Below, in pieces: positions 1-7,792 of a stretch of DNA of 64,000 bases (its first letter is position 1; each line of letters starts with the position of its first letter). The notes under the pieces are model-generated. The model was not told the DNA's origin, made no database searches, and was given only the letters and a program-made list of their open reading frames with translations. Source of the stretch: Gillisia sp. UBA3175 (GTDB taxonomy: Bacteria > Bacteroidota > Bacteroidia > Flavobacteriales > Flavobacteriaceae); assembly GCA_002364325.1 (NCBI GenBank), contig DEXV01000006.1, positions 526,293 to 590,292 on the forward strand, given 5' to 3'. The translations under genes were made by a program, and so were the position numbers.

Positions 1-358
1 AAATTGAAATTTTGTTCAAAAACCACCCCATTAGAGTTCATTTACAACTATACTATTTCTATGTTGGGACTCTTACTTTCCAATTCAGGAGTTTTTAGTA
101 GCTTAGAAATTAAAACGGTGCAATTATGCATAACGTAGAAAATTTCCTTATGGTTGATTTATAATATTTTATATAGGTTAACTTTAGCCTTTTCTTTTAT
201 CTATAAAAGAAAATACATGTCCATTTTAAGAAAGACAACGCTGTCCATAGTATCAAGCATCTTTCAGCTTGCCATAACCTCTGGTACTTGGTTTAGGAAC
301 TAACTCATCTAAAAATAAGAGTATACAAAACTTTCAGGGCTACTATCACTACATGACA
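1..358. other. Intergenic, no gene seen
   Basis: AT-rich stretch downstream of the sulfur-transport pair. I see no convincing reading frame, tRNA or strong terminator here. The GTAAC-N4-GTTAC operator found three times further on is absent. Confidence 0.5.
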
Positions 359-775
359 TTAATGCGGCAATTTATGCCTCAATAGACCATATACAAAAGT
401 GCCAAATAAAGCGGCAGCGATAACCACCAATATCGAAATGTAACCGGAACCGGCAAGTACATACATTGGCCCTGGACAAGCACCGGCAAGAGCCCATCCC
501 AAACCAAAGATAATACCACCAATCAAATAACGCGGGATACTCATTTCCTTCGGGTTTAATTGCATTTCCTGCCCTCCCATGGCTTTTATATTTTTTCTTT
601 TAATTATTTGTACGCCCAAAACACCGATTAGCAGAGCCGAACCGATTATACCGTACATATGAAAAGAACCAAATTCCAACATCTCGTAAATTCTAAACCA
701 GGAAGCTGCTTCCGATTTGTACATGATAATTCCAAAAAAGAAACCGATAAAGACGTAAGTAATATATTTCATCAT
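359..775 (-). CDS. YeeE/YedE-type sulfur transporter, small half (DUF6691-like)
   Basis: A 138-residue membrane protein with about four hydrophobic segments, the short half of a split YeeE/YedE (COG2391) transporter. The motif GLGWALAGACPGP places a conserved cysteine at residue 100; in YeeE proteins such cysteines relay thiosulfate or persulfide sulfur across the membrane. The start ATG at 775 directly follows the stop of the partner gene (776-778), so the two halves should be translated together. It is the last gene of a transcription unit in a persulfide-handling island. The family is recognised from motif and context; the exact substrate is an inference. Confidence 0.85.
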   Translation of the reverse strand: MMKYITYVFIGFFFGIIMYKSEAASWFRIYEMLEFGSFHMYGIIGSALLIGVLGVQIIKRKNIKAMGGQEMQLNPKEMSIPRYLIGGIIFGLGWALAGACPGPMYVLAGSGYISILVVIAAALFGTFVYGLLRHKLPH

Positions 776-1333
776 TTAAAATATTAATGGGTAAAGCAAA
801 TGGATCATTATGAGTCCACCAATAAAAAAGCCTATCACAGCAATTAGTGAAGGGAGTTGCAGGTTGCTCAATCCAGAAATCGCATGTCCTGAAGTACAAC
901 CACCAGCATATCGAGCACCAAATCCCACCATAAAACCTCCTGCGATTAGCACAAAAAGAACCAATGGGTTACCAAGATTTTCTAAGGCAAATATTTCCGT
1001 AGGCATATAAGCTTCCCCAGCACTATTTATTCCATATTCAGTGCTTAATTTATTGGCTACTTGCTCATTTATTTCCACCGTGTTACTAGATAGATAAGTT
1101 GATGCAAAAAAACCGCCCAAAATAGCACCTAGTACGACCATAAGGTTCCAACGCTCTTTTTTCCAATCAAATTTGAAGAAGTCAGCTGCTTTGCCAGCAC
1201 CTCCAATACTGCACATGGTGCGCAGGTTAGATGACATTCCAAATTGTTTTCCTGTATAAAGCAGTACAAACATAATTACTGCAATGAGAGGGCCAGAGAA
1301 ATACCAAGGCCAAGGTTCATAAATCCATTCCAT
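776..1333 (-). CDS. YeeE/YedE-type sulfur transporter, larger half
   Basis: A 185-residue polytopic membrane protein, partner of the following gene. It carries the family signature AGGCTSGHAISG with Cys146 and another cysteine in RTMCSIGG (Cys41). The two proteins together give the cysteines that full-length YeeE has in one chain. A long polar loop at residues 82-118 probably faces outside. A GTAAC-N4-GTTAC inverted repeat at 1380-1393 and a TAnnTTTG-like box at 1350-1357 mark its own promoter. Import of thiosulfate or another sulfur species is inferred from the family and from the neighbouring CstB-like gene. Confidence 0.87.
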   Translation of the reverse strand: MEWIYEPWPWYFSGPLIAVIMFVLLYTGKQFGMSSNLRTMCSIGGAGKAADFFKFDWKKERWNLMVVLGAILGGFFASTYLSSNTVEINEQVANKLSTEYGINSAGEAYMPTEIFALENLGNPLVLFVLIAGGFMVGFGARYAGGCTSGHAISGLSNLQLPSLIAVIGFFIGGLIMIHLLYPLIF

Positions 1334-1349
1334 TTTATATAATTTTATG

Positions 1350-1393
1350 CGAATATATTGAATAGTCAGTGTTATATCGGTAACCTTTGTTAC
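1350..1393 (-). promoter_or_regulatory. Promoter and GTAAC-N4-GTTAC operator before the YeeE pair
   Basis: On the plus strand 1380-1393 reads GTAAC-CTTT-GTTAC, a perfect 5-bp inverted repeat. On the coding strand it is followed after 22 nt by TATATTCG (1357 to 1350), one mismatch from the Bacteroidetes -7 box TAnnTTTG. The same inverted repeat precedes the other two units of the island. The 5-4-5 geometry and its position near -41 suit an activator of the CRP/FNR family; that identity is inference. Confidence 0.6.
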
Positions 1394-1465
1394 AAACCAA
1401 ATAAGAGCTCATCTAAGTTTAAATACATCAGTATCTTAAAATAAAAAAATAGCAATTTTTTCAGG

Positions 1466-2683
1466 TTAGACCTTCGCAAAAATCTTTTCAACAGGCATTC
1501 GCAGTTTAATTATTACAGCTGAAGACAACGTTATAAACCCGATTATAATAATTGCAGCCGAAACACCAAGCGAATCTGCTATTATTCCAGACATTATCGC
1601 ACCAATAGCATAACCCGAATCACGCCAAAATCTAAAAGCTCCAATACTTTCCGCGCGTTGGACTGGATTTGTTGACGCTGCGATAACAGATAAGAATGTA
1701 GGATAAACTAATGCTGTGCCCATTCCTAATGTAAACGCAATGGTAACTAAGAAAATAAAATTATCTGAAAAGGGAAATAATAAAATAGCAATTCCCTGCA
1801 ATAACATTCCCCAAAAAAGTAAAGCCTTTTTTGAATAAACATCAGCCATTCTACCGGTGAACAATTGACCTATTCCCCATACTGTTGGGTAAACTGCCGC
1901 AATTATACCAATTTCCTGAGCATCATAGTTTATATTTAATAGCATAACAGGCAACAATCCCCATATCATCCCATCGTTTAAATTATTAACCAATCCAGCC
2001 TGGGTAACCGAACTTAAAGTTTTATTTTTAAATGTAGTGTCCAGAAATATATTTTGTAATGAAGAAGTATCATTGACTTCTTTCTCTATTGTTACAAAAC
2101 TTCGGGTATCTTTTATGAAAAGATAACTTATTATTAATCCCACCACAGAAATCCCAATACCAATGTAAAAAGGATAGGGTGTAATACCATAGACATTAGC
2201 TATGTATCCAGACAGAAATGCCACTACACCTACTGCGAGGTAACCTGAAAATTCATTTAGACCCATAGCCAGACCACGATTCTTTACTCCTACCAGATCA
2301 ATTTTCATTACCACCGTACTGCTCCATGTTAAACCCTGGTTAATACCCAGTAAAACATTGGCAAAGATCACCCAGTTCCAACTGGACGCGTTCATTAAAA
2401 TAAAAGGAATGGGAATGGCGAAAAGCCATCCAACAATCAACAATCTTTTTCTCCCAAACCTATTGGCAAACCTGCCGGCAAATAAATTAGTAACGGCCTT
2501 GGTAATTCCAAAGGCCGTTATGAATGAAAGAATTGCAATGTTGGATTCTATGCCAAAAATCTCCTTAGCATATTGGGGGAAAATACTCCTCTCCAACCCC
2601 ACCATTCCGCCAACAAAAGCATTTATTAAAACCAGCAAAGAAAACTGTTTCCAGTTTTCCTTTAAACCTAGTTTTACATCCAT
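1466..2683 (-). CDS. MFS transporter
   Basis: A 405-residue major facilitator superfamily protein with about twelve hydrophobic helices. The loop motif GRFANRFGRKRLL lies between TM2 and TM3, with a related GRMADVYSKKALL loop in the second half. Its ATG overlaps the stop codon of the CstB-like gene by one base (TAATG), so the two are translationally coupled. Carriage within this operon suggests export or import of a sulfur compound or its product, but the sequence does not give the substrate. Confidence 0.8.
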   Translation of the reverse strand: MDVKLGLKENWKQFSLLVLINAFVGGMVGLERSIFPQYAKEIFGIESNIAILSFITAFGITKAVTNLFAGRFANRFGRKRLLIVGWLFAIPIPFILMNASSWNWVIFANVLLGINQGLTWSSTVVMKIDLVGVKNRGLAMGLNEFSGYLAVGVVAFLSGYIANVYGITPYPFYIGIGISVVGLIISYLFIKDTRSFVTIEKEVNDTSSLQNIFLDTTFKNKTLSSVTQAGLVNNLNDGMIWGLLPVMLLNINYDAQEIGIIAAVYPTVWGIGQLFTGRMADVYSKKALLFWGMLLQGIAILLFPFSDNFIFLVTIAFTLGMGTALVYPTFLSVIAASTNPVQRAESIGAFRFWRDSGYAIGAIMSGIIADSLGVSAAIIIIGFITLSSAVIIKLRMPVEKIFAKV

Positions 2684-4023
2684 TAGGACTTATACTTTTT
2701 TATATCCTCACTTAAATCATAAACGGGTACTTTATCTATTTCGCTTTCTAAAATACTACTTCCCGCAGCACTACGATAACCCCCTGCACAGTGCACTACC
2801 ATGGGCTTATCTTTTGGAAGCTCATCTATCCTTTTTCGTAACTCATTTAGTGGAATATTATGGGCATTTTCAAAGATTTTACCCTCTAAAACTTCACTGG
2901 CATTACGAATGTCTATTATCGTATATTTCTCTTTGTCCTTGTCAAAACTTAGTAAATCAAACGCTTCTGAAGAATTGGAAATCTTTTCAGATAAGGTAAA
3001 AATTCCTTTCAATTGTTTTTCATAACCAATTTTAGCGACCCTTTCAAGAATTTCATCAAAATTATCGATCCCCTCAAGTACTAAGTTAAATTGTTCATTT
3101 GGTTCAATAATAGCCCCAAGCCAAGTTTCAAATTTATCATTCTCTCCTCGTGCCATGATATTAATGCTATTGGGCAGATGGTCTTTTTTAAAAAGCTGCT
3201 CATCCCTAGTATCTACTATAAGCAATTCATTATCAATATCATTCACATTTAATTTAAATGGTATACTATATTTGGCAGATTGAATATTATCTGCACCTTC
3301 ACGGTTTAGATCCACATCAAAACCAAAATAAGATGGGATAAATGGTTGGTCCTTTAAGATTTCTGAAACAAATTCTTCTTCAGTTTGATCTTTAAATGCC
3401 CAGTTGCCTATACGTTCATTACCCAAGGTACTGCTATCGGCATCACTCATATTTTTTCCGCATAAAGAACCTGCACCGTGGGCTGGATAAACTTTAGCGT
3501 CGTTAGGAAGATCTTTAAATTTATTTTGAATAGAATTGTACATCATTTTGGCAAGCTCTTTCCTTTTTGACTTCATATTCCCTGCATTTTCCCTTAAATC
3601 TGGACGACCTACATCTCCAATAAATAACGTGTCCCCGGTAAATAAGACATGTTCATCATTTTCAAAAGCATGAAAAGTTAAGCTATCTGGGGAATGGCCT
3701 GGGGTAAATATAGGGTTGATGGTTACATTTCCTACTTTGACACTATCTCCTTCATCAAAACTTCGATGCGGATAATTCACCCCTACTTTTTCACTAATAT
3801 AAATGGTTGCACCAGTTTCCTTGCTTATTTGAAGGTGACCACTCACAAAATCTGCATGCGGGTGAGTTTCAAAAACTGCTGTTATTTTAGCATTTTCCTC
3901 TTCGGCATATTTATAATATGGAACAGGGTTCCTACTGGGATCTACAAGTGCCATCTCTCCGTTACTTACCAAAGCGTAAGAAAAATGAGATAATGGAGCA
4001 TCTTTAAACTGTTTTATCTTCAT
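2683..4023 (-). CDS. CstB-like persulfide dioxygenase-rhodanese fusion
   Basis: A 446-residue protein with three parts. Residues 1-230 are a metallo-beta-lactamase fold with iron ligands H54, H56 and D58 (THPHADF), H110 (TPGHSPDS) and D131 (TGDTLFIGD). Residues 255-345 are a rhodanese fold lacking an active-site cysteine. Residues 360-446 are an active rhodanese with Cys412 in HCAGGYRS. Order and length match staphylococcal CstB, which oxidises persulfides and yields thiosulfate or sulfite. Cys188 in GSLCGK matches the extra cysteine near the metal site of that protein (from memory). It leads the unit that also encodes the MFS carrier and has its own operator at 4088-4101. Confidence 0.9.
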   Translation of the reverse strand: MKIKQFKDAPLSHFSYALVSNGEMALVDPSRNPVPYYKYAEEENAKITAVFETHPHADFVSGHLQISKETGATIYISEKVGVNYPHRSFDEGDSVKVGNVTINPIFTPGHSPDSLTFHAFENDEHVLFTGDTLFIGDVGRPDLRENAGNMKSKRKELAKMMYNSIQNKFKDLPNDAKVYPAHGAGSLCGKNMSDADSSTLGNERIGNWAFKDQTEEEFVSEILKDQPFIPSYFGFDVDLNREGADNIQSAKYSIPFKLNVNDIDNELLIVDTRDEQLFKKDHLPNSINIMARGENDKFETWLGAIIEPNEQFNLVLEGIDNFDEILERVAKIGYEKQLKGIFTLSEKISNSSEAFDLLSFDKDKEKYTIIDIRNASEVLEGKIFENAHNIPLNELRKRIDELPKDKPMVVHCAGGYRSAAGSSILESEIDKVPVYDLSEDIKKYKS

Positions 4024-4087
4024 AATTATTAATTTTATATTTTCTTATTTTCTTTTGTAAAATTCATCAATGTTATTGATTCCTACA

Positions 4088-4101
4088 GTAACAATTGTTA
4101 C
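4088..4101 (-). promoter_or_regulatory. Perfect 14-bp palindromic operator before the CstB-like gene
   Basis: GTAAC-AATT-GTTAC is a perfect palindrome, 64 nt before the start codon at 4023. It shares the longer block CTACAGTAACAATTGT with the site at 5953-5966. At the expected -7 position (4065 to 4058) only GAATTTTA is found, a poorer promoter match that could mean dependence on an activator. Confidence 0.6.
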
Positions 4102-4120
4102 TTACTTAATACATAAGGCA

Positions 4121-4726
4121 TTAGTTTTTCCTTCCCAGCATTTGCAGCACACTACTTTCCCCCTGATGGTATTTCCCCTCCTGTTGTTCTATTTTTAGCT
4201 CTTGCAAATATTCTATATTGAGTCCTTTAAATTCACTCCTTATTTCTTCTTTGGAAAAAAGCATCTTCACATCTTTAGGCCCACCTGAACTATAATCCAG
4301 TTGATTTTTAGAGAAAGCTTCAAAAATCAAAATTCCACCGGGCTTTAAAAATTGTAATAAGCGCTTATGAATAGCAGGCCTTTCTTCTGCATTAAAATGA
4401 GCATAAATTAGTGCGATTGCTTCAAATTTCATGTTGCTCTCAAATTTTTTTGCCGTAGCAACTTGATAATCTATTTCTACCGCATTCTTACGAGCAAGCT
4501 TTAAAGCTTTGTTGTTTCCGGCTCTACTGCTATCAAACGCAGTAACCTGCCATCCCCTTTTTGCAGCAAATACAGCATTTCGACCCTCACCTTCGGCTGG
4601 ATGCAGTATAGATGCAGGATCTAATGTTTCTAACTGGTTTTGAAAGAAAATATTTGGATTTTCACCATATGCGTAATCTTTATCACCATATCTTTCTTCC
4701 CAAAATTCCTTTGAGTTACCTTTCAT
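4121..4726 (-). CDS. Class I SAM-dependent methyltransferase (TehB/thiopurine type)
   Basis: A 201-residue class I methyltransferase. Motif I reads HPAEGEGRNAVFAAKRGW, followed by the acidic end of strand 2 in VTAFDSS. The HPAEGEGRN form is typical of small TehB/thiopurine-methyltransferase-like enzymes. It is the last gene of the TauE-rhodanese unit and starts 15 nt after the rhodanese stop. Methylation of a sulfur, selenium or tellurium compound is plausible from this context, but the substrate is not shown by the sequence. Confidence 0.8.
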   Translation of the reverse strand: MKGNSKEFWEERYGDKDYAYGENPNIFFQNQLETLDPASILHPAEGEGRNAVFAAKRGWQVTAFDSSRAGNNKALKLARKNAVEIDYQVATAKKFESNMKFEAIALIYAHFNAEERPAIHKRLLQFLKPGGILIFEAFSKNQLDYSSGGPKDVKMLFSKEEIRSEFKGLNIEYLQELKIEQQEGKYHQGESSVLQMLGRKN

Positions 4727-4741
4727 CCTTATAGAATAAAA

Positions 4742-5059
4742 TTAATAGCTCGGTTCAAATAGTTTTTCCTCCCATTGCAAAATACCACCTTCAAGATTAT
4801 AAGTATTAAAGCCTTTGGAATCCATTAACTGGCAAGCCTGACCGCTCCGGTTCCCACTACGACAGTATATGTAATAATTTTTAGCCTTATTTAATTTCGC
4901 AATTTCCTGTTGAAAAAGGATAGGTTCAAGTAGATTGATCAATAACGCATTTGGTATTATACCCTCTTTCCATTCCTTAGGGGTTCGCACATCAAGGATA
5001 ATTGCATCTTTATCCTTTTTGATTTTTTGTGCAAAATCTTTATTGTTTAAGTTTTCCAT
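4742..5059 (-). CDS. Single-domain rhodanese
   Basis: A 105-residue cytoplasmic rhodanese. The catalytic loop YCRSGNRSG holds Cys66, and LDVRTPKEW is the usual CH2A motif. No signal peptide is visible, so it should carry persulfide sulfur inside the cell. It sits between the TauE-like exporter (24 nt upstream) and the methyltransferase, in the same direction. Stand-alone rhodaneses next to CstB-like enzymes commonly pass sulfane sulfur between thiols and the dioxygenase. Confidence 0.9.
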   Translation of the reverse strand: MENLNNKDFAQKIKKDKDAIILDVRTPKEWKEGIIPNALLINLLEPILFQQEIAKLNKAKNYYIYCRSGNRSGQACQLMDSKGFNTYNLEGGILQWEEKLFEPSY

Positions 5060-5083
5060 TTTCTTTAAAATTTAAATTATTTC

Positions 5084-5899
5084 TTAATTTTTGACAAAAA
5101 ATTCCATGTAAAAAATAAATCCGGCCATAAGAAATATAAAGTAACCGAAACCTTTTTTTAGACGTTCGCCGTTGATGTAATTACTTAAGTAGGATCCTAG
5201 AAAAATACCTATAAAAGAAAGGCTTATAATTACTCCAAGAAAGGTCCAGTCAACCTCCATAGTCAATGCGTCTCCAAGAAAGAACCCTAACAAGGATTTA
5301 AAGGCTATAATAATTAGCGAAGTTCCAACCGCAGTCTTCATTTCAATATTAGCCAAAATTACCAGCGCCGGGATGATTAGAAATCCGCCTCCCGCTCCAA
5401 TCATTCCAGTAATTGCACCAACGATGAGACCTTCAGCCAAAATGAGCGGATAATTATACTTAACCTGTTTCTCTGAATTGTTTTGATCATCTTTACTTTT
5501 TTTACGTAACATGGAAAAAGCAGCTGGTATCATTAGCACTGCAAATAACCCAAACATGGCCATTCTTCTAGTAAATTCAAAGTCCTGAATATAAAATAAG
5601 GTTTCCGGTAATGCCGGAACTACATAATGCCTCACCACAGTTACACCTATTATAGCTGGTATCCCGAAAATTATCGCAGTTTTCCAGTCCACATAACCTT
5701 TATAATGTTGTTGAATACCACCTACTAGGGCACTAGCTCCAACTATAAACAATGAGTAAGCCGTAGCTACCCTCTCACCCATGGAGAATAAATATGCCAG
5801 TACTGGCACGGCAAGAATAGATCCTCCTCCTCCTATTAAGCCAAGTGATATTCCAATTATGATCGCACTTATATAACCAAATATCTCAAGTAATTCCAT
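5084..5899 (-). CDS. TauE/SafE-family sulfite/organosulfur exporter
   Basis: A 271-residue integral membrane protein of the TauE/SafE family with about eight helices in two similar halves. Each half opens with a glycine-rich motif: GLIGGGGSILAVP in the first and GMIGAGGGFLIIP in the second. Family members export sulfite, sulfoacetate or related anions, fitting removal of the sulfite formed by the CstB-like enzyme. It is the first gene of its unit; its promoter has TAATTTTG at 5930 to 5923 and an inverted-repeat operator at 5953-5966. Confidence 0.88.
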   Translation of the reverse strand: MELLEIFGYISAIIIGISLGLIGGGGSILAVPVLAYLFSMGERVATAYSLFIVGASALVGGIQQHYKGYVDWKTAIIFGIPAIIGVTVVRHYVVPALPETLFYIQDFEFTRRMAMFGLFAVLMIPAAFSMLRKKSKDDQNNSEKQVKYNYPLILAEGLIVGAITGMIGAGGGFLIIPALVILANIEMKTAVGTSLIIIAFKSLLGFFLGDALTMEVDWTFLGVIISLSFIGIFLGSYLSNYINGERLKKGFGYFIFLMAGFIFYMEFFVKN

Positions 5900-5922
5900 C
5901 TATTAGTTTTTTAAATTCAAGA

Positions 5923-5966
5923 CAAAATTAGATTTATGTAATGGGATCTACAGTAACAATTGTAAC
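5923..5966 (-). promoter_or_regulatory. Promoter and operator of the TauE-rhodanese-methyltransferase unit
   Basis: GTAAC-AATT-GTAAC at 5953-5966 (one half-site imperfect) is followed on the coding strand after 22 nt by TAATTTTG, a full match to TAnnTTTG. The predicted start of transcription, near 5916, lies about 17 nt before the ATG. The site centre is therefore near -42, the place of a class II activator site. Confidence 0.62.
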
Positions 5967-6301
5967 AGAGGAAATTTTGAATGGAGTTAATTCTAATTTT
6001 AAAAAATATTCTTGAAATTACCTAAGTAGATGGATTGAATGTTTGGGGCTCAGGATACAATTAAGTAAACTTTTAAAGGATCTATCTCAAAAGTTGTGAA
6101 ATAATTAAAATGGTACATTGATATAACAAAGTCGAAAACTCTGAATTTAAGTCAGCAAGGCATTGTTTTCTAATTTTAAAAGCAATCCTCTTTGCGTGTT
6201 ACCACTCCTTCTTTAACCAGTATGAATTTCTTCTAATTGTATCTTTGAAGGTTTGGTCTCTATAGTAGAATTTGAAATAATAGTATTTTTTAAAGCCCCA
6301 T
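5967..6301. other. Intergenic, no gene seen
   Basis: AT-rich gap between the sulfur island promoter and the mobile-element repeat. I found no reading frame of weight and no strong secondary structure. Confidence 0.5.
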
Positions 6302-6697
6302 ATCTACCATAACTCACCTTGCGCGTGGTTCCTGTGCTGTTTTTATAGCGTACGGGAAGTTAAGCGTAAATAAAAACAGCATAGGGCGCAACCTACTTTT
6401 GACGCAACAGTTACAGTAAAAAATGACGATTTTATTGGGGTTTTGAAGCCATTTACTGTAAAATTAGGATAATTTGCGTCAAGGCCGATTGTCATGACAA
6501 TGCCTATTTTTTCTCCTCCAACCACTGCTTAAAATCATCTTCAACATTCGGGTTTTTGAAAATATACTCTTGATATTTTTCTTGGTTGGTTTCCATGAGG
6601 GTTTGATAAAGTTCAAACTTTTCGTTTTGCCTTGCATGCACATAATACCCAAAATCACCCAGGTGACTTAATGAAAAAATTCCCAGGGAACAAACTA
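6302..6697. repeat. Mobile-element repeat, copy A (truncated)
   Basis: About 400 bp that align nearly base for base with 18789-19184. The block holds a long stem (copy A has one G/T wobble in the CCTATGCTG arm), the nested TTACAGTAAA and TTGACGCAA inverted repeats, the palindrome ATTGTCATGACAAT at 6488-6501, and the 3' end of a DUF6730-like gene. Similarity ends abruptly near 6697, just before a tRNA-like fragment, so the rest of the mobilization operon is missing on this side. Confidence 0.85.
6504..6697 (-). pseudogene. 3' remnant of a DUF6730-like mobilization gene
   Basis: The last ~64 codons match the C-terminus of the intact protein encoded at 18995-19441. Shared stretches include RQNEKFELYQ and the ending WLEEK. 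Upstream of about 6697 the frame runs into the tRNA 3' fragment and the terminator, so the apparent longer protein is not real. It marks a second, now incomplete, mobilization operon. Confidence 0.75.
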
Positions 6698-6715
6698 GGA
6701 TCCGGTGCAGCAAGG

Positions 6716-6743
6716 TGCGTAGGTTCAAGTCTTCTCGCCTGCA
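6716..6743 (+). other. tRNA 3'-end fragment (likely attachment-site scar)
   Basis: GTTCAAGTC at 723-731 of this block (6723-6731) is a canonical T-loop. It is followed by a T-stem strand CTTCT, a possible acceptor strand CGCCTGC and discriminator A at 6743. The 5' T-stem strand pairs only partly, and no anticodon arm lies upstream, so this is a fragment, not a gene. It looks most like the 3' end of a Leu-type tRNA, though the isoacceptor is uncertain. Integrases of genomic islands commonly leave such 3' ends at one border. Confidence 0.55.
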
Positions 6744-6752
6744 CAAAGGGAT

Positions 6753-6781
6753 AAGCCGACTTACAAAAGTCGGCTTTTTTT
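6753..6781 (+). terminator. Rho-independent terminator after the tRNA fragment
   Basis: Perfect 10-bp stem AAGCCGACTT / AAGTCGGCTT with loop ACAA and a run of T. It is placed as the terminator of the original tRNA gene would be. Confidence 0.85.
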
Positions 6782-6783
6782 GT

Positions 6784-6803
6784 GGGTAACACAAGGGTAA
6801 CAC
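6784..6803 (+). repeat. 9-bp direct repeat next to the attachment scar
   Basis: GGGTAACAC-AA-GGGTAACAC: two perfect 9-bp copies with a 2-bp spacer, just beyond the terminator. An analogous 9+2+9 repeat with a different sequence lies beyond the tRNA-Leu terminator at 23650-23669. Arm-type integrase binding sites have this form, which is an inference here. Confidence 0.55.
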
Positions 6804-6804
6804 A

Positions 6805-7100
6805 TTTTTGTTATTTTCAGGCTTTTGTTTTTTTTTGATATTAATTGTGATTGAAAAAAATTAAAGTGATTTAAATTCTTTTCTCTATCTAATAAAATCT
6901 TCTAGAAAGTAGTTTTGAACATAAAATATAGTTTCTATAATACCCAATATTCTATTATTAAAAAACTTTAGAGAGATTATTATTGGGAATTTACCTTTCT
7001 CTAGTAGAGTCCCATTATCAATTTTTATTACTTTTATTTTGCACTTTTCATATTAAGGCCTAATAATACAGTTATCTCATTAAATGAATAGCTTTAGTTC
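6805..7100. other. Intergenic, no integrase gene found
   Basis: AT-rich gap where an integrase might be expected beside an attachment site. I see no reading frame of useful size on either strand. Confidence 0.5.
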
Positions 7101-7688
7101 TTAAAATTTATAAGTAAAACCCAATAAATATTGATTTTCACTACTGGTGAAAGTAAGTTGCATATGTTCCTGTTGATATTCTGTAGTAAAAAGCAAATTA
7201 CTACCCAAACCTATTGCTGTTCCTGCTAAAATATCGAGTATGTCATGTTTCTTAGAATCTATCCTACTGGCTGCTGTGTAACCCGCAAGAACATAAGCTG
7301 GTATACTATACTTAAAACCATATCTCCTGTGTATATAACCAGCACTATGAAAAACGGTAGAGGTATGGCCAGAAGGGAAAGCATTATCGTTACTCATATC
7401 AGGCCGCTGTTTATTTACACCGAATTTTAAACCGAACGTAACTGCCTCTGTAAGTAATAAGCCTTTAGTATATTGCCAAGCTCCTTCATTATCCCCTTTA
7501 ATTAAAGTGGTTCCAAAGGTCGCTAAAGGCAAGGTAATTAAAATAACATCTCCAATCCTTTGAACTGCACCAACTTGTGGCTTGGTTTCGCTAGTACCTT
7601 GTGCAAATGTGACATGGGAAAATAGTAAGCAAAAGACCATGCAAACTGCCCATACAAGAGGTTTTAAATTTTTTAAATAATTAATCAT
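7101..7688 (-). CDS. PAP2-family membrane-associated phosphatase
   Basis: A 195-residue secreted or membrane-linked PAP2 phosphatase with signal peptide at residues 1-29 (cleavage near FAQ). All three catalytic motifs are present: KFGVNKQRP (88-96), PSGHTS (105-110) and SRxxxxxxHxxxD (141-152, with H149). Such enzymes remove phosphate from lipid A, undecaprenyl pyrophosphate or phospholipids. It ends the envelope cluster and has its own upstream region with three 11-bp-spaced boxes at 7762-7790. A lipid A or carrier-lipid phosphate is the likely substrate given the neighbours. Confidence 0.85.
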   Translation of the reverse strand: MINYLKNLKPLVWAVCMVFCLLFSHVTFAQGTSETKPQVGAVQRIGDVILITLPLATFGTTLIKGDNEGAWQYTKGLLLTEAVTFGLKFGVNKQRPDMSNDNAFPSGHTSTVFHSAGYIHRRYGFKYSIPAYVLAGYTAASRIDSKKHDILDILAGTAIGLGSNLLFTTEYQQEHMQLTFTSSENQYLLGFTYKF

Positions 7689-7761
7689 TTAGTAGGGAAT
7701 TTTGATTTAGCAATTATAGCTTGTAACGAGTAATAAAAAAAAGAACTCAATCGCCATGAAT

Positions 7762-7790
7762 TTTAAAGAGCTTCTAAAGAAAATCTAAAG
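7762..7790 (-). promoter_or_regulatory. Triple 11-bp-period response-regulator box before the PAP2 gene
   Basis: TTTAAAG-AGCT-TCTAAAG-AAAA-TCTAAAG on the plus strand: three heptamers at an exact 11-bp period, 74 nt before the PAP2 start codon. On the coding strand each reads CTTTAGA. The spacing is that of OmpR/PhoB-family sites and resembles the PmrA box. Confidence 0.65.
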
Positions 7791-7792
7791 TG

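Noticed and set aside
6343..6525. A 60-residue open frame inside repeat copy A
   Set aside because: It runs through the inverted repeats and palindrome and overlaps the DUF6730-like remnant. It has no protein-like features.
6504..6803. A 99-residue open frame as an intact gene
   Set aside because: Its N-terminal third is translation of the terminator and tRNA 3' fragment; only the C-terminal part matches the DUF6730-like protein. Treated as a pseudogene.
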